From NCBI RefSeq assembly GCF_001411805.1, contig NZ_CP007213.1:1302001-1366000 (forward strand): a stretch of 64,000 bases of DNA, read 5' to 3'. Origin of the DNA: Burkholderia plantarii. GTDB lineage: Bacteria; Pseudomonadota; Gammaproteobacteria; Burkholderiales; Burkholderiaceae. Under the pieces are notes generated by a model. The model was not told where the DNA came from. It saw nothing but the letters and a program-made list of their open reading frames with translations, and searched no databases. The translations under genes were made by a program, and so were the position numbers. The first letter of the stretch is position 1; each line of letters begins with the position of its first letter. This document shows positions 17,329 through 26,549 of the stretch, in pieces.

Positions 17329-18498
17329 ATGAGAATCGTTGAAATCCGCGAACAGACCCTCCCGATCAGCTCCCCGATCCGCAACGCGTACATCGACTTC
17401 AGCAAGATGACGCTGAGCCTCGTCGCGGTGATCACGGACGTGATCCGCGACGGCAAGCCCGTCGTGGGCTACGGCTTCAATTCGAACGGACGCTACGGCC
17501 AGGGCATGCTGATGCGCGAGCGCTTCATCCCGCGCGTGATGGAGGCCGATCCGGCCTCGCTCGTCGACGACAGCGGCGAGAACCTCGACGCGCACCGCAT
17601 CTGGGCCACCCTGTTCCAGAACGAGAAGCCGGGCGGCCATGGCGAGCGCTCGGTGGCGATCGGCACGATCGACATGGCCGTGTGGGACGCGGTCGCGAAG
17701 ATCGCCGGCAAGCCGCTGTTCCAGCTGCTCGCCGAGCGCTACGGCACGGGTACGCCCGACCGCAAGGTGTTCGTCTACGCGGCGGGCGGCTACTACTACC
17801 CGGGCCAGGACCACGGCAAGCTCAAGGACGAGATGCGCAGCTACCTCGACCGCGGCTACACGGTGGTCAAGAAGAAGATCGGCGGCGCCTCGCTCGACGA
17901 GGACCTGCGCCGCATCGACTCGATCCTGAGCGTGCTCGGCGACGGCCAGCGCCTGGCCGTGGACGCGAACGGCCGCTTCGACCTGGACACCGCGATCCAG
18001 TACGCGAAGGCGCTTTCGAAATACGACCTGTTCTGGTACGAGGAAGCGGGCGATCCGCTCGACTACGAACTGCAGGCCACGCTGCGCAATTACTACGACA
18101 AGCCGATGGCGACCGGCGAGAACCTGTTCTCGATGCAGGACGCGCGCAACCTGATTCGCCACGGCGGCATGCGTGCCGACCGCGACTGGCTGCAGTTCGA
18201 CTGCGCGCTCAGCTACGGGCTGGTCGAATACCTGCGCACGCTCGACATGCTGCACCAGCACGGCTGGTCGCGTTCGCGCTGCATCCCGCACGGCGGCCAC
18301 CAGATGTCGCTGAACATCGCGGCGGGGCTCGGGCTCGGCGGCAACGAATCGTACCCGGACCTGTTCCAGCCGTTCGGCGGCTTCCCCGACGGCGTGAAGG
18401 TCGAGAACGGCTACATTACGATGCCGGACCTGCCGGGCATCGGCTTCGAGGGCAAGGCGGACCTGTATCGGGTGATGCGGGAGCTGTCGTCGAACTGA
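17329..18498 (+). CDS. D-tartrate dehydratase (enolase superfamily, TarD-like)
   Basis: Protein of 389 residues that would dehydrate D-tartrate to oxaloacetate in the cytoplasm. It has the mandelate racemase-type layout: an N-terminal capping domain, then a barrel. Visible catalytic positions are the lysines in VVKKKIGG (181-183), metal ligands Asp 212 (VDANGRFD), Glu 238 (WYEEAG) and Glu 264 (ATGENLFS), and His 321 in IPHGGHQ. From memory these sit one residue from the characterised Bradyrhizobium TarD residues K184, D213, E239, E265 and H322, and the total length is the same. Substrate is inferred from this match. No transporter is adjacent. Confidence 0.85.
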   Translation: MRIVEIREQTLPISSPIRNAYIDFSKMTLSLVAVITDVIRDGKPVVGYGFNSNGRYGQGMLMRERFIPRVMEADPASLVDDSGENLDAHRIWATLFQNEKPGGHGERSVAIGTIDMAVWDAVAKIAGKPLFQLLAERYGTGTPDRKVFVYAAGGYYYPGQDHGKLKDEMRSYLDRGYTVVKKKIGGASLDEDLRRIDSILSVLGDGQRLAVDANGRFDLDTAIQYAKALSKYDLFWYEEAGDPLDYELQATLRNYYDKPMATGENLFSMQDARNLIRHGGMRADRDWLQFDCALSYGLVEYLRTLDMLHQHGWSRSRCIPHGGHQMSLNIAAGLGLGGNESYPDLFQPFGGFPDGVKVENGYITMPDLPGIGFEGKADLYRVMRELSSN

Positions 18499-18632
18499 GG
18501 TCGAACCGGGCGGATCGGGGCGGCCGGAAGCGGCGGTGTCGATGATGCCGCCGCCGAGGTTCGCTTGATGATCCGATCGATGCGGCCCGGCCGCTCGAGT
18601 GCCTGCGGGTGCTCGTGCGGCCGGGCCGTTTC

Positions 18633-19988
18633 TCATTCATGGCACGGCAGCCACGCGCCGTGGAAGCCGGCCGGAATCCGCACCGGCAGGTGGACGGTGG
18701 CCAGCGGCGCGGCGTCGATCGCGGCCGCGTCGAGCACGATCACGTCGCTCGTATCGGTGGCCGCGCGCCAGACGCAGGCCAGCACCCAGCCGTCGTCCTC
18801 GTCGCTCCCGGTGGCGCCCGGGCGCGGCACGAACACCGGCTCGCCGTTCTGGTCGCCGGGCGCGATCGCATGGCGCACGATCTCGCCGCGGCGCACGTCG
18901 ACGCGGACGATGCCGCGCATCTCGTCGAGGCGCGGCTGCTCGGCCGCGTGGAAGAAGCGGTAGACGCGGCCGGTGCGCCGTTCGTCGATGCGCGGCAGTT
19001 CCAGCGCGGCGTCCAGCAGCGGCGCCTCCTGGACGGTGCCGCGCGCCAGATCGAACGTGTAGCGCCACGGCTGGCCGGGCGGGTTCGCTTCGAACGCGCC
19101 GCCGTCCGGCGCGAGCCGCAGGAACCACGGATAGCGGATCGCATCGAGCACGATCCGCGATGGTGCCGCGCCCATGCCGTCCTCCACGTCGTAGGCGTTG
19201 ATCACGTGCTGGATGAAGCACGGCGCCACCTCGAACCAGCGCACCGCGCCGCCATGGCGTGGCAGCACGCCGATGCGCGCCGGCCGGCCGTCGTCCCAGC
19301 GCAGCGGCATGCGATGGCCGCGCGCGAGCATCGTGAAGTCGTAGACCACGTTCAGGTCCAGCAGCAGGCTGTGCGTCGCGGTGATCGCGAGGTCGTGCAT
19401 CATCGCGGCGCGCGGCAGCTCGATCTCGAGGTCCACGCGCGTCGCGCCGTCCGGCGCGGCCACCTGATACCGCAGACACGGCGCGGCCCGTTGCGCGCGA
19501 AAGCCGATCAGCTCGTCGCTGAACGGATCGCGTTTCGGATGCGCGGTCATGCCGTCGACGAACGCGGGGTGGCGATCGGCCGGGCCGAGCGTCTCCAGCG
19601 CGGGCGAGATCGCGAGCGGCATGCCGCCTTCGGCCAGCGCGAGCGTCGTGCCGGCGTGGCGGATCACGTTGACGTTCGGATTCGTGTCGGGCATCGCGTC
19701 GACGAGCGCCGGCGCATGATGCTCGGCCCAGCGCCGCGTGCGCAGCCAGCGGTTGCGGTAGGCGGTGGCGCGGCCGTCGGCGAAATCGATCGCGTGCAGC
19801 ATCGCGGCCTCGGGCCACCACGACAGCAGGTCGTGGCCCGCGAAGCGGCCGGTGAGCGGGTTCGGCCCGTTGCGCACGAGCTGGCCGCGCAGTTCGCGCG
19901 GGATCGTGCCGGTGACGCGCAGCGCGGTGTGCCCGGTTTCGGCGGCGACAGGGGCGAGGGCGCCGGCGTTCAGGTCGATGGGGAACAT
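18633..19988 (-). CDS. Carotenoid oxygenase family protein
   Basis: Protein of 451 residues of the carotenoid/stilbene cleavage oxygenase family (non-heme Fe(II), seven-bladed propeller). Four iron-ligand histidines are visible in context: MTAHPKRD, MMHDLAIT, FIQHVINAYD and GFHGAWLP near the C-terminus. The start LRGQLVRNGPNP is also typical. Bacterial members cleave apocarotenoids, lignostilbenes or isoeugenol; I cannot tell which. No carotenoid genes lie nearby, so a phenylpropanoid substrate is equally possible. Two TATCCGG-type palindromes lie in its AT-rich promoter region. Confidence 0.9.
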   Translation of the reverse strand: MFPIDLNAGALAPVAAETGHTALRVTGTIPRELRGQLVRNGPNPLTGRFAGHDLLSWWPEAAMLHAIDFADGRATAYRNRWLRTRRWAEHHAPALVDAMPDTNPNVNVIRHAGTTLALAEGGMPLAISPALETLGPADRHPAFVDGMTAHPKRDPFSDELIGFRAQRAAPCLRYQVAAPDGATRVDLEIELPRAAMMHDLAITATHSLLLDLNVVYDFTMLARGHRMPLRWDDGRPARIGVLPRHGGAVRWFEVAPCFIQHVINAYDVEDGMGAAPSRIVLDAIRYPWFLRLAPDGGAFEANPPGQPWRYTFDLARGTVQEAPLLDAALELPRIDERRTGRVYRFFHAAEQPRLDEMRGIVRVDVRRGEIVRHAIAPGDQNGEPVFVPRPGATGSDEDDGWVLACVWRAATDTSDVIVLDAAAIDAAPLATVHLPVRIPAGFHGAWLPCHE

Positions 19989-20020
19989 GGTTGGAATAGG
20001 GGGATCGAGGCGATTCTTGA

Positions 20021-20062
20021 TTTATATCCGGGTATAAATAAACGGTCAATAATATCCGGATA
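20021..20062. promoter_or_regulatory. Two TATCCGG-type palindromes upstream of the carotenoid oxygenase
   Basis: Box 1 is TTTATATCCGGGTATAAA with 6-base outer arms (20021-20038). Box 2 is the perfect palindrome TATCCGGATA (20053-20062). Their centres lie 28 bases apart. No regulator gene is adjacent. Confidence 0.6.
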
Positions 20063-20470
20063 AAAATATGAAGGCACGGACGGCTTGCCGGTGAGGGCGT
20101 GGTGTGAGTTCCCGGGCGTGAAGCGGGCGGGCGCCATCCGCCCGTGGCCGGCGGACCGCCGGCGCGCAGCGCGAAACCATGTCTCGCGTCGATGAGTGTC
20201 ATCGCCGGCCGCTGCCCGTTGCCGTTTCCACCTCGCGATCGATCACGTCGATATGCGCACTTTGCGACGCGAAACCGCTTCGATATCGTCAGGATGCCGA
20301 ATCCTGTCGCACCGGCCCGTCTCACGCCTTCCGCCTGGCTCGCTATCCCTCTCCTGCGGTTCCATCCATCGGCAACGACCCTGTCAAATCCGCCGGATCC
20401 GTCGTCATCCCGCGTCGTCCAGCGGCGCGCGAGCCGCCGCCGCCGTCCGGCGCCAGGCGCCAGGCGCGTC
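20063..20470. other. Intergenic stretch without a recognised gene
   Basis: Both strands have open frames here, but their translations resemble no protein I know. It separates the carotenoid oxygenase promoter from the ABC pseudogene and may contain more of that gene's eroded 5' end. Confidence 0.5.
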
Positions 20471-21690
20471 ATGGGCCCGGTGCGCGGCCAGATTCGTTTC
20501 GCGATGGCGCCGTCGTCGCTCGCCGCCCTGCCGGGCGTGGGCTTCCTGCTGTCGCCGGCCCGGGCCATCCGGCGCGTCGGCGAGGCGCCCCGGGCCTGGC
20601 CGCTCGACGCCGTGCCGGCCGCCTGCCGGTGCCGTGCCGGCGCTTGTTGCGCGCGGCTCGCCAGCTTCGGCCAGTCGCATCGCGCGGCGTTCCGGCTCGA
20701 AACCGTCCTGCGTCGCGAGCTGGTCGACCACGTGGCCCGCGTCTCGCTCGGCACGCTGCAGCAGACGGGCGCCGCCGCGCTCGCCGAGGTCGTCCGCGAC
20801 GACGTGAAGGCGCTGCACGTGTTCGTCGCCGACAGCAGGCCGTTCTACGCACGCGCGCTCGTCGCGCCGCTCGCGATGCTGGCGGCGCTGTCCTGGCTCG
20901 ACTGGCGTCTCGCGCGCTGCGTGATCGCGATGATCGTGGTGGGGGCGGCGTGCTGTCGTTGGCGATGCGCTGTTCGATCGAGATCGGGCGCGCCTGCAAC
21001 GCGGCGCGCGAACGCGTGAGCGCGACCGTTGCGAGTTCGTGCGGGCGATGCCGGTGGTGCGGACCTTCGACATCGGCTACGCCACGCTCGGCCTATCGGC
21101 AGGCGCTCGACACCTATCTCGAACTGCTGACGGGCTGATACCGCCGCGCCGGCGCTGCTCAATCCGCTGCCGAGCCTGTTCGTACCGGGGTGGCACGGCG
21201 CCGTGCCGTGCCTGCGCGGGTCGCTCGACTTCGCGACCTGGATCGGCGCGCTGCTGATCGGGACCGACGCGGGCCAGTGCCTCGATGCCGACCTGCTGGC
21301 GGTCGCGCGCGGTGCGCTGCGAGGAATTCGTGGCGCGGCTGCCGCAGGGCTGGCCGACCCGGCTCGGCGAGATCGGCGGGCGCCTGTCAGGCCGCGAGCG
21401 GCAGCGCATCTCGATCGCGCGGGCGCCGCTGAAGAACGCGTCGATCGTCTGTCTCGACGAACCGACCGCCGCGCTCGACGTGGAAGGCGAGCTGGCGGTC
21501 CAGCAGGCGGTCGGCGTGCCGGTGCGCGAGCGCACCGTGATCGTGATCGCGCACCGGCTGCCGACGAGCGTCGGCGCCGACCGGATTCTCGTCATCGATG
21601 GCGGGCGGCTCGTGCAGCAGGGCCGGCACGAGGCGCCGCCGCGTGCCGGAGGGCGTCATCGCGCGATGTGGATGGCGCAGCGGCACGCGT
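20471..21690 (+). pseudogene. Decayed ABC exporter (fused permease/ATPase) pseudogene
   Basis: Fragments of one exporter can be read only by switching among three frames. The transmembrane part survives as ETVLRRELVDHVARVS and SRPFYARALVAPLAMLAAL; after frame changes near 20950, 21040 and 21090 come RAMPVVRTFDIG and YRQALDTYLELLTG, then SLDFATWIGALLIGTD. The ATPase end survives as GRLSGRERQRISIARAPLKN, the Walker B segment CLDEPTAALD and VIVIAHRL. The region that should hold the Walker A loop is missing, so there is an internal deletion as well as frameshifts. The original looks like an iron-siderophore type fused ABC exporter (YbtP/Q-like), which is inference. No intact partner gene lies beside it. 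Confidence 0.82.
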
Positions 21691-21856
21691 CGGCGCATGC
21701 GTCGCGGCTCGGCGGCGGGGCGGTGCAGGGCGGGGGATCGGAGCAACGCGCGGGCGGATGCCGCGACGACAGGGCCATGCCGGCGGCGGCACGGCCACGC
21801 CGCCGCCGCGTGCGTGCAGCTGCACGCGCGGCGGGGGCGGCGGGCACGATACCGCG

Positions 21857-22918
21857 TCAGGCGATGTTTTCGAGCGACGGGTAGTCGGTGTAGCCGGTCG
21901 CGCCATCCGCGTAGAACGTCGACGGCACCGGCGCGTTGAGCGTCGCGTCGAGTTCGAAGCGGCGCGGCAGGTCCGGGTTCGCGATGAACAGCTTGCCCCA
22001 GGCCACCGCGTCGGCCTCGCCGGCGGCGACCACGGCCTTGCCGGTGTCGAGCGTGAAGCCGTCGTTGGCGATCACGGGGCCGCCGAACTCGGCCTTCAGG
22101 CGCGGCGCGAGACGATCGTCGCTGAGCGGCTCGCGCACGCAGAGGAACGCGACCTTGCGGCGGCCCAGTTCGCGCGCGACGTAACCGAAGGTCGCGGCCG
22201 GGTCCGAATCGCTGATCGTATGCGCGGTGCCGCGCGGCGACAAATGGACGCCCACCCGTTGCGCGCCCCACACCTCGATCGCGGCGTCGGTGGCTTCGAG
22301 CAGGAAGCGCGCGCGGTTCTCGATCGAGCCGCCGTAGGCGTCGGTGCGGTGGTTGGTGCCGTCCTGCAGGAACTGGTCGGGCAGGTAGCCGTTCGCGCCG
22401 TGGATTTCCACGCCGTCGAAGCCGGCCAGCTTCGCGTTCTCGGCGCCCTTGCGGTAGGCGGCGATGATGCCGGGGATTTCGTCGAGTTCGAGCGCGCGTG
22501 GCGTCACGAACGGGCGTTCCGGGCGCAGCAGGCTCACGTGGCCGCCCGCCGCGATCGCGCTCGGCGCCACCGGCAGGTCGCCGTTGAGGAACACCGGGTC
22601 CGAGATGCGGCCGACGTGCCACAGCTGCATGAAGATCCGGCCGCCCGCGTCGTGGACCGCCTTCGTCACGAGCTTCCAGCCCTCGACCTGCTCGTCCGAC
22701 CAGATGCCGGGCGTGTTCGCGTAGCCGACGCCCTGCGGCGTGACGGCCGTGGCCTCGGTGAGGATCAGGCCGGCTGTGGCGCGCTCCGCGTAGTAATGCG
22801 CCATCAGCGCGTTCGGCACGCGGGCTTCGTTGGCGCGGGCGCGCGTGAGCGGCGCCATCACGACGCGGTTGCGCAGCGTCAGATCGCCGATGACGAGCGG
22901 ATCGAACAGGGTAGGCAT
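21857..22918 (-). CDS. Old Yellow Enzyme family alkene reductase (NemA-like)
   Basis: FMN-dependent flavoprotein of 353 residues that reduces activated C=C bonds or nitro compounds with NAD(P)H. Family features include RNRVVMAPLTRARA at the start, LWHVGRISDP, the GVEIHGANGYLPDQFLQD segment, RTDAYGGSIENRARF, and a late AVAWGKLFIANPDL. The ATG at 22918 follows an AAGGAA ribosome site; the open frame upstream is read-through into the arsR promoter. An ArsR-type regulator lies 77 bases upstream on the same strand, so an electrophile- or redox-inducible two-gene unit is likely. Confidence 0.94.
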   Translation of the reverse strand: MPTLFDPLVIGDLTLRNRVVMAPLTRARANEARVPNALMAHYYAERATAGLILTEATAVTPQGVGYANTPGIWSDEQVEGWKLVTKAVHDAGGRIFMQLWHVGRISDPVFLNGDLPVAPSAIAAGGHVSLLRPERPFVTPRALELDEIPGIIAAYRKGAENAKLAGFDGVEIHGANGYLPDQFLQDGTNHRTDAYGGSIENRARFLLEATDAAIEVWGAQRVGVHLSPRGTAHTISDSDPAATFGYVARELGRRKVAFLCVREPLSDDRLAPRLKAEFGGPVIANDGFTLDTGKAVVAAGEADAVAWGKLFIANPDLPRRFELDATLNAPVPSTFYADGATGYTDYPSLENIA

Positions 22919-22995
22919 GAGGAATTCCTTATCTATCGAAAATGAGGATGCCGGACGAACCGTTCCGCGGACGCGGTCCTGGCTCGGCAACGCCG

Positions 22996-23301
22996 TTACA
23001 GGTTGGTTTGCAACTGATCGAGAAACGCGCGGATCACCGTTTCGTTGCGCCGGAAAAACACCCATTGGCCGAACCGCGAGGATTGCACCAGCCCCGCGCG
23101 CTGCAGCGTCGCGAGGTGGGCCGACACGGTCGATTGCGACAGGCCGCAGCGCGCGTCGATCTGGCCCGCGCACACGCCTTCCTGCAACGGCATGTGAACC
23201 TGCTCCGGGAAATGCCGGTGCGGCTCCTTGAGCCAGAGCAGGATGTCGCGGCGGACCGGATTGGCCAGCGCCTTGTGAATCGCGTCGATGTCGAGCGTCA
23301 T
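22996..23301 (-). CDS. ArsR family transcriptional regulator
   Basis: Winged-helix repressor of 101 residues: ALANPVRRDILLWLKEP at the N-terminus, then the recognition region GLSQSTVSAHLATLQRAGLV. Two cysteines, in GVCAGQIDARCGLS (around residues 43-53), are close enough to the HTH to act as a thiol or metal sensor, as in redox-sensing ArsR proteins. I chose the ATG giving MTLDIDAIHKAL; a start seven codons upstream is possible. A large palindrome sits in the 40-80 bases upstream. It probably controls itself and the downstream ene-reductase. Confidence 0.9.
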   Translation of the reverse strand: MTLDIDAIHKALANPVRRDILLWLKEPHRHFPEQVHMPLQEGVCAGQIDARCGLSQSTVSAHLATLQRAGLVQSSRFGQWVFFRRNETVIRAFLDQLQTNL

Positions 23302-23353
23302 GGATGAAAGTCGGTGGAGCAACGGGCTCCGCTTGTATCGTCGTCGAACGAAG

Positions 23354-23379
23354 CATATATCGGAATATCGCGATATATG
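23354..23379. promoter_or_regulatory. Candidate ArsR operator
   Basis: Perfect inverted repeat CATATATCG-N8-CGATATATG, with an overlapping perfect palindrome ATATCGCGATAT at 23365-23376. It is AT-rich against the background and lies upstream of the arsR gene. Confidence 0.72.
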
Positions 23380-23624
23380 AAAATGACCATGGCGGGTGGC
23401 TGGGTATCGGTGGTCCGCAGGTGGGGTGGCAGGCGCTTTTCCGCGGCGGGCGGGACGCCGGTCGTGATCGTGTGGCTGCTGTTTCCGTGCTGATGCGGCA
23501 CCGTGTCGGCGGGATCGTCGTGCCTTGCCGAGCGCTTCCGCCTCGGGTCGTCACCGCATGCGTGGCTTGATCGGTGTTCGCGCTTGGCGAGTGGGATCGC
23601 CGCCCCGACGCGCGGTAAGGCACG

Positions 23625-25997
23625 TCATCCGGCGTTGCGCGCCCCGTCGCACCAATGCCGCCACGCCTCGCGATACGCCGCCTCGATATGCGTCGCGAAG
23701 CGCGGGCCGTTCATCAGCGGCGAGGCCGCGAGCCGCTCGCGCAGGCTCGCCCGCATCGCGCCGAGCCGCGGCAGGTCGCCCGCCAGTTCGACGGCGATCT
23801 CGACGAAGCGCGCGTCGCTGTCGGCTACCACCTCGCCCAGCCCCAGGTTCGTCGACTGGCTCAGGCCGGCGCGTCCCACCACCGTGTCGCCGATTCGCGT
23901 GACGACCGGCACCCCCATCCAGTACGAATCGAGGCTCGTGGTGTGGCCGTTGTACGGAATCGTGTCGAGCCCGATGTCGATCTGGTGATACGTCTGCAGA
24001 TAGTCGGCGCGCGGCCGGAACGGCGTGAACGCGACCCGCCCGGCCGCGATGCCGTGCCGGGCCAGCTTGTCGAGCAGGCGCGCGCGAGCGGAGCCGTCGG
24101 GCGCCATCAGGATCAGCCGGGCGTCCGGCAGCGAGCGCATCACGGCGCCCCATAGCCGGAACGAGGCGTCGCCGAGCTTGCACGGATTGTTCAGGCAGCC
24201 GAAGGTCGGATAGCCGTTGGCGAGCGCGGGCAGCGCGTTGACGGCCGGCGTGTCCGCCAGCGGGTCGTAGCACCAGAACGAATCGGGCAGGCGGATCGAG
24301 CGCTCGGTGTACCAGGCGTCGGCGCCGGCCGGATCGAGCCACGGGTCGGTCAGCCGGTAGTCGATCGCGTCGATGCCGGTGGTGCCGGGATAGGCCAGCC
24401 ACGCGATCTGCACCGGCGCCGGGCGCCGCGCGAACAGCAGCGGCCGGCTGTCGGCCATGTGCATGCTCAGGTCGATCAGGATGTCGATCCGGTCGTCGCG
24501 AATCGTGCGGGCGAGCCGTTCGTCGTCGAGCCGGCTCACGTCGCGCCAGACGTCGGCGTGGGCGGCGAGGCGCCGGGTCAGGTCGTCGGGCCGCGCGACG
24601 CTCGCGTAGCAGAAGACCTCGAAATGCCGGTGATCGTGATGCGCGAGCAGCGGCAGCGTGAACAGCGTCTGGCAGTGGTTGCGGAAGTCCGGCGATACGT
24701 AGCCGACGCGCAGCCGGCGCGCAGGCGTCGCGTCGTTCCGATGCGGCTGGCGCGCGGCGCGCAGCGGCGCTTCATGTCGCGCCGACCAGCGGCGGCATTC
24801 CTCGAGGATCGGCCCGGGCTGGTCGGCCTGGAACGACAGCGCGTAGACCAGATTGCCGTGCGCGAGGACGTTGTCGGGATCGCTGGCGAGCGCGCGGCGA
24901 TAGCTGTCGATGCCCTCGTCGAGGCGCCCCTGGTCCTTCAGCACGTTGCCGAGATTGTTGTGCGTGACGGCATGGTGCGGATCGACCGCGAGCGCGCGGC
25001 GCAGATGCGCCTCGGCCTCGTCCATCGCGCCGAGCGTGCGCAGCACCACGGCGAGGTTGTTGAGCGCGGCGAGAAAGTCGGGCCGCAGGCCGATCGCGGC
25101 GCGAAACGCGTCGGCCGCCTCGTGCAGCTGCCCCGATTCGCGATGGACGACGCCGAGATTGTTGCAGGCATCGGCATGCGCGGGCACCTGCCCGATCGCG
25201 CGCCGGTAGTGGACCAGCGCCTCGGGCCGCCGGCCGAGCGCGTGCAGCGCGTTGGCCAGGTTGTAGTCGGCTTCGGGGAAGGCCGGGTCCAGTTCCAGGG
25301 CACGCGCGAGCCGGGCCGCGCTGCCCGCGAAGTCGCCGCCGCGATGCAGCGCGACGCCCAGGTTCGCGAGGCCGCATGGCCAGTCGGGCGCGGCCTGTAC
25401 CGCGGCTTCGAGCAGCGTCACGGCCTCGTCGGTCCGGCCGGCCGCCAGCACCAGCGTGGCGAGATTCGTCAGCGCGTTGGCGTCGCCCGGATGCAGTGCG
25501 ACGGCCTGCCGGTAGACGGCCTCGGCCGCGGGCGCGTCGCCTTGCTGGCGGTGGCAGTTGCCAAGATTGTTGAGGGCGTCGGCGTGCGCCGGGTCGATGG
25601 CCAGCAGCGCGGCGTAGACCTCGACGGCGGCGGCGGTCTCCGCCACGGCCTGCAAGGTCGTGGCCAGCGCGAACAATGCATCGACCGAGCGGGCGTCGAG
25701 CGCCAGCGCCCGCTGGTAGGCATCGATCGCCTCGGCGAAGCATTGCGCGGCGGTGAATACGTGCCCGCGCGCGAGGTGGTAGCGGACGTTGTCGGGCGCA
25801 TGGGCCAGCGCGCGGTCGAGCCAGCCGAGCGCCGTCTCGTGGGCGCCGCGTTGCAGGTTCAGCACGCCGAGACGGAACATCACGTTCGCCTCGTCCACGG
25901 CGCCTGTCAGCGCGCGTTCGTACAACTCGCGCGCTTCGTCGAGCCGGCCCGCGCCATGGTGCGCCATCGCGAGTGCCAGCATCTGGTTGCTTTCCAT
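23625..25997 (-). CDS. TPR-containing O-GlcNAc transferase-like glycosyltransferase (GT41, SPINDLY type)
   Basis: Protein of 790 residues. Residues 1-430 are about a dozen tetratricopeptide repeats (recurring ALxxxP-x-A-x-NNLG patterns). The remainder is a GT41 catalytic domain: RLRVGYVSPDFRNH, HRHFEVFCYA, DILIDLSMHMADSRP, QIAWLAYPGTTG, PTFGCLNNPCKL and NGHTTSLDSYWMGVPVVT. Relatives add GlcNAc, fucose or other sugars to Ser/Thr of cytoplasmic proteins or to adhesins; the acceptor here is unknown. The start is MESNQMLALAMAHHG, because upstream residues are an Arg/Pro-rich run. The gene stands alone, with no adhesin or flagellin nearby. Confidence 0.9.
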   Translation of the reverse strand: MESNQMLALAMAHHGAGRLDEARELYERALTGAVDEANVMFRLGVLNLQRGAHETALGWLDRALAHAPDNVRYHLARGHVFTAAQCFAEAIDAYQRALALDARSVDALFALATTLQAVAETAAAVEVYAALLAIDPAHADALNNLGNCHRQQGDAPAAEAVYRQAVALHPGDANALTNLATLVLAAGRTDEAVTLLEAAVQAAPDWPCGLANLGVALHRGGDFAGSAARLARALELDPAFPEADYNLANALHALGRRPEALVHYRRAIGQVPAHADACNNLGVVHRESGQLHEAADAFRAAIGLRPDFLAALNNLAVVLRTLGAMDEAEAHLRRALAVDPHHAVTHNNLGNVLKDQGRLDEGIDSYRRALASDPDNVLAHGNLVYALSFQADQPGPILEECRRWSARHEAPLRAARQPHRNDATPARRLRVGYVSPDFRNHCQTLFTLPLLAHHDHRHFEVFCYASVARPDDLTRRLAAHADVWRDVSRLDDERLARTIRDDRIDILIDLSMHMADSRPLLFARRPAPVQIAWLAYPGTTGIDAIDYRLTDPWLDPAGADAWYTERSIRLPDSFWCYDPLADTPAVNALPALANGYPTFGCLNNPCKLGDASFRLWGAVMRSLPDARLILMAPDGSARARLLDKLARHGIAAGRVAFTPFRPRADYLQTYHQIDIGLDTIPYNGHTTSLDSYWMGVPVVTRIGDTVVGRAGLSQSTNLGLGEVVADSDARFVEIAVELAGDLPRLGAMRASLRERLAASPLMNGPRFATHIEAAYREAWRHWCDGARNAG

Positions 25998-26506
25998 CGT
26001 TTGCCTGCCGGGGAAACTGTTGCGTCGACGGCGCCGTCGCGGCGCGGTCCGCCGTTCGATCAAGCGATCCGGGGCGGCAAGCCGCGGCCGCGTCGAGACG
26101 GGCGGATTCCGCCGGACCATAGCAAGCCGGATCTCGGCGTTGGTTACCGCCGTTAATACGTGGTCATATCGCGCCCGTCCTGGTGTTGCGGCGTGCGGGC
26201 CATGGGCGGCGAGATATTGGCGCGTGACGGCGGCGGGTCGGCCGGCGTCCGGCGGCATGAAAGCGTGGTCGAGGCCGAGTCAGCCGTCGATCCGGGGTCG
26301 TCGTCGACACGGCGGTCTGTCTGGAAAATGGCTGCCTGTCGGCTACGGCGCACCGACGAAGCTTTCCGATGGCAGGAAATGCGCGGTAACCCGTAAGTAA
26401 CATGCGGCCCGGATGAATGGTGGGCAGCGTGGCCGGGCGGCCGGACGTGAGGTGGTTCCGGGGAAACGAAGGGGGCTGCTTCGACAGTCCGGCCCGCCGT
26501 CGGTTC
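25998..26506. other. Intergenic region without a recognised gene
   Basis: No convincing coding frame. The part before 26160 is the leader of the glycosyltransferase gene. Frames opposite each other are open, but their products are low complexity. Confidence 0.5.
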
Positions 26507-26532
26507 CAACACACTATATATATAGTGTGTTG
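26507..26532. repeat. 26-bp perfect palindrome, AT-rich
   Basis: CAACACACTATAT is followed immediately by its exact reverse complement, with no spacer. It is a striking AT-rich island in a region above 65% G+C, just beyond the 3' end of the broken YXWGXW gene. It could be a protein-binding site or a cruciform-forming element. It is not a terminator, since no T-run follows. Confidence 0.85.
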
Positions 26533-26549
26533 CGCGGCCGGCATCGATC

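Noticed and set aside
26507..26532. NrdR box
   Set aside because: The ACAC...GTGT pattern is similar, but the centre is two bases too long, no second box lies nearby, and no nrd gene is adjacent.
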